Below are positions 33,468 through 34,651 of a stretch of DNA of 34,651 nt, piece after piece. Source of the DNA: Candidatus Zixiibacteriota bacterium (GTDB lineage: Bacteria; Zixibacteria; MSB-5A5; UM-FILTER-46-8). A program made the position numbers and the translations under genes. The notes beneath the pieces are model-generated. The model did no database searches and was not told the DNA's origin. It was given only the letters and a program-made list of their open reading frames with translations. Each line of letters begins with the position of its first letter. The stretch's first letter is position 1. The stretch is taken from assembly GCA_014730345.1 (NCBI GenBank), contig WJIJ01000174.1:1-34651 (forward strand), read 5' to 3'.

Positions 33468-34448
33468 ATGTTTAAATTTACTTTCATGCAAAGCCGCATA
33501 GTTCCCCTCGGCGCTATTTTAGCAATAGCAGTCTTTATATCCGGATGTAATATTTTTGGATGGACAGCCGGCGATGATAATCTTGACGGTTACATGGCCA
33601 GGGGCAGGGAATATATGCGCGACAGCGAATACCAAAAGGCCGCCGATGAGTTCGCTAAAGCTATCGAAGAGGACCCGGCGTATGCCGACGCGCGTTATTA
33701 TCACGCGAAAGCGGTGGTTTTAGCCGCGGATATCAATGTAGGGACGATTATCGATGAACTCGAATCGGGAGGTGATTCGGATCTTCTGCCATTATATTCG
33801 AGGAATCCGGAACTTACGATGGAACAGGATATCGAGCTTAAAGATCGTTTGTACCGCGCCAATCGGACTGCTTACATTGATTTAACGGAGATATTCGAGG
33901 GCAGGGCGACTGGAAGTTTCAGCAAACGTGATGTAGCCGCTGATCTGTTAATAGCCCTGGGGGCGTATAGTCTTTCGGGGATGCGGGACACCGACCAGAA
34001 CGGCGCTATAACCGCGGATGACATTTATCTTGAAATTAAAGAAGCGCAGGATGGTTCATACTATATACTCGGTCTTGATGAGTTTTTCGATTACAACCCG
34101 GACAGCATCTACTCGGCGGCTACCAGATTCGACACCATAGGCGCCCATTATTTCAACGTGGTCCTCGAATGGGGCGAGATGATACTTACCAACAACCGGC
34201 AGTTATGCATTGATATCGTGAGAGAATTCGACCCGACTATGGAAATCGATGAAATCGAAGAATTGCTGGAAGAAGTTTTGGGGTTGATCAATAAGTATTA
34301 TGTCAATACCGGCGGCGCGGGAAATCCTGGCGAGGGCGACGGGGACAACGACGGCAACAGCGATGATGAGCACTGGGGCAGTTATGAGATGGCCGGCAAC
34401 CGTGACGGAGATGATTTAATATGGGAAGACGCTACCTGTGTCTATTAA
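33468..34448 (+). CDS. Lipoprotein with TPR-like repeat, EF-hand-like loop and acidic tail
   Basis: The protein has 326 residues. The lipobox FISGC puts the lipid on Cys27. Residues about 42-75 form a TPR-like pair (ARGREYMRDSEYQKAADEFAKAIEEDP, given in part) that continues into helices rich in alanine. DTDQNGAITADD at 174-185 is an EF-hand/dockerin-type calcium loop (Asp174, Asp176, Asn178, Asp185). The last ~45 residues are rich in Gly, Asp and Asn. The lipoprotein is probably outer-membrane-bound, and it is followed 18 bases later by an outer-membrane barrel gene. This suggests a role in its assembly or in a secretion system, but no family was recognised. Very strong promoter and ribosome site. 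Confidence 0.65.
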   Translation: MFKFTFMQSRIVPLGAILAIAVFISGCNIFGWTAGDDNLDGYMARGREYMRDSEYQKAADEFAKAIEEDPAYADARYYHAKAVVLAADINVGTIIDELESGGDSDLLPLYSRNPELTMEQDIELKDRLYRANRTAYIDLTEIFEGRATGSFSKRDVAADLLIALGAYSLSGMRDTDQNGAITADDIYLEIKEAQDGSYYILGLDEFFDYNPDSIYSAATRFDTIGAHYFNVVLEWGEMILTNNRQLCIDIVREFDPTMEIDEIEELLEEVLGLINKYYVNTGGAGNPGEGDGDNDGNSDDEHWGSYEMAGNRDGDDLIWEDATCVY

Positions 34449-34466
34449 AGGTGAAAGGATTCAGTG

Positions 34467-34651
34467 ATGAATAGATACCTTATCGCGATTCTACTCGTTT
34501 TGGTAATTGGCGCGAATGTTTATGGCGCGACCACTTTTTCGGCATTCCGTCACGAGATGCACGCGCTGGGAATGGGCGACGCGTACCTGGCACATGGCAG
34601 GACAGTAACTTCTTTTTTATATAACCCGGCAATGTTAGCGAGAAACACGGG
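34467..34651 (+). CDS. PorV/PorQ-like outer-membrane beta-barrel protein (3' truncated)
   Basis: Only the first 61 residues are in the window. An N-terminal signal peptide (MNRYLIAILLVLVIGANVYG) is followed by HALGMGDAYLA and SFLYNPAML. The pattern AxGMGxAxxA...YNPAxLA is the N-terminal plug/first strands of the PorV/PorQ/UPF0164 and FadL-like barrels. AAAGGA precedes the ATG; a GTG directly before it (34464) is also possible. Adjacent to the lipoprotein gene, so probably one operon. Confidence 0.7.
   Translation, partial: MNRYLIAILLVLVIGANVYGATTFSAFRHEMHALGMGDAYLAHGRTVTSFLYNPAMLARNT

Noticed and set aside
1-34651. tRNA, rRNA, CRISPR arrays, insertion sequences, prophage or integrase genes
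   Set aside because: None could be seen by eye on either strand; small RNA genes cannot be excluded without a covariance-model search.

Overview
The window looks like a chromosomal segment of a Gram-negative-type (diderm) bacterium. The signs are an LpxH-type lipid A enzyme, four lipobox or signal-peptide envelope proteins, a LysM lytic transglycosylase and the start of a PorV/PorQ-like outer-membrane barrel. Composition is intermediate (roughly mid-40s to 50% GC by eye). Starts are mixed ATG/GTG/TTG, and TTGACA/TATAAT-type promoters are easy to read. Gene content (NfnAB, OPT transporter, RodZ-SMC-FtsY cluster, YhaO/YhaN pair) suggests an FCB-group or related candidate-phylum lineage; this is inference, and no taxonomic marker such as rRNA is present. 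I saw no tRNA, rRNA, CRISPR array, insertion sequence or prophage. No intergenic gap exceeds about 250 bases.

Layout. (1) 1-2150: the end of nfnA and all of nfnB (electron-bifurcating ferredoxin:NADP oxidoreductase), closed by a strong bidirectional terminator. (2) 2148-8633: a membrane-anchored alkaline-phosphatase-superfamily protein on the minus strand; then, on plus, a divergent MoeA-like protein, an OPT-family oligopeptide transporter and a secreted LPP20-like protein. (3) 18907 down to 8640 (minus): a tightly packed ten-gene operon, dtd-maf-rodZ-(GT9-like)-smc-ftsY-yjbQ-rlmH-ABC-F-flavoprotein, mixing tRNA quality control, cell shape, chromosome segregation, protein targeting and ribosome functions. 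(4) 19099-21111 (plus): two calcineurin-like phosphoesterases, the second LpxH-like. (5) 26486 down to 21115 (minus): yhaO-like nuclease, yhaN-like ATPase with internal membrane helices, a HIT protein, and a DNA-binding-domain fusion to a degenerate 3-isopropylmalate dehydratase (LeuC/aconitase) fold. (6) 29609 down to 26620: mltD-like, sppA, fmdB. (7) 33247 down to 29857: cyclophilin lipoprotein, rseP, lepB, yceI, with recognisable promoters and a terminator. (8) 33468-34651 (plus): a TPR/EF-hand lipoprotein behind a perfect consensus promoter, then the beginning of an outer-membrane barrel protein.

The strongest candidate for something undescribed is the gene at 21115-22602 and its upstream in-frame extension to 22731. 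It is full length against LeuC, down to the typical ITDPR C-terminus. It has lost all three iron-sulphur cysteine positions and other active-site motifs, and it carries two tandem ~38-residue helix-turn-helix-like units at the N-terminus. The first unit lies almost wholly upstream of the first conventional start codon, in a stretch with no ATG, GTG or TTG that overlaps the HIT gene. It therefore looks like a metabolite-sensing transcription factor built on a dead aconitase fold, or at least a DNA-binding pseudoenzyme, linked to a YhaO-YhaN-HIT operon.
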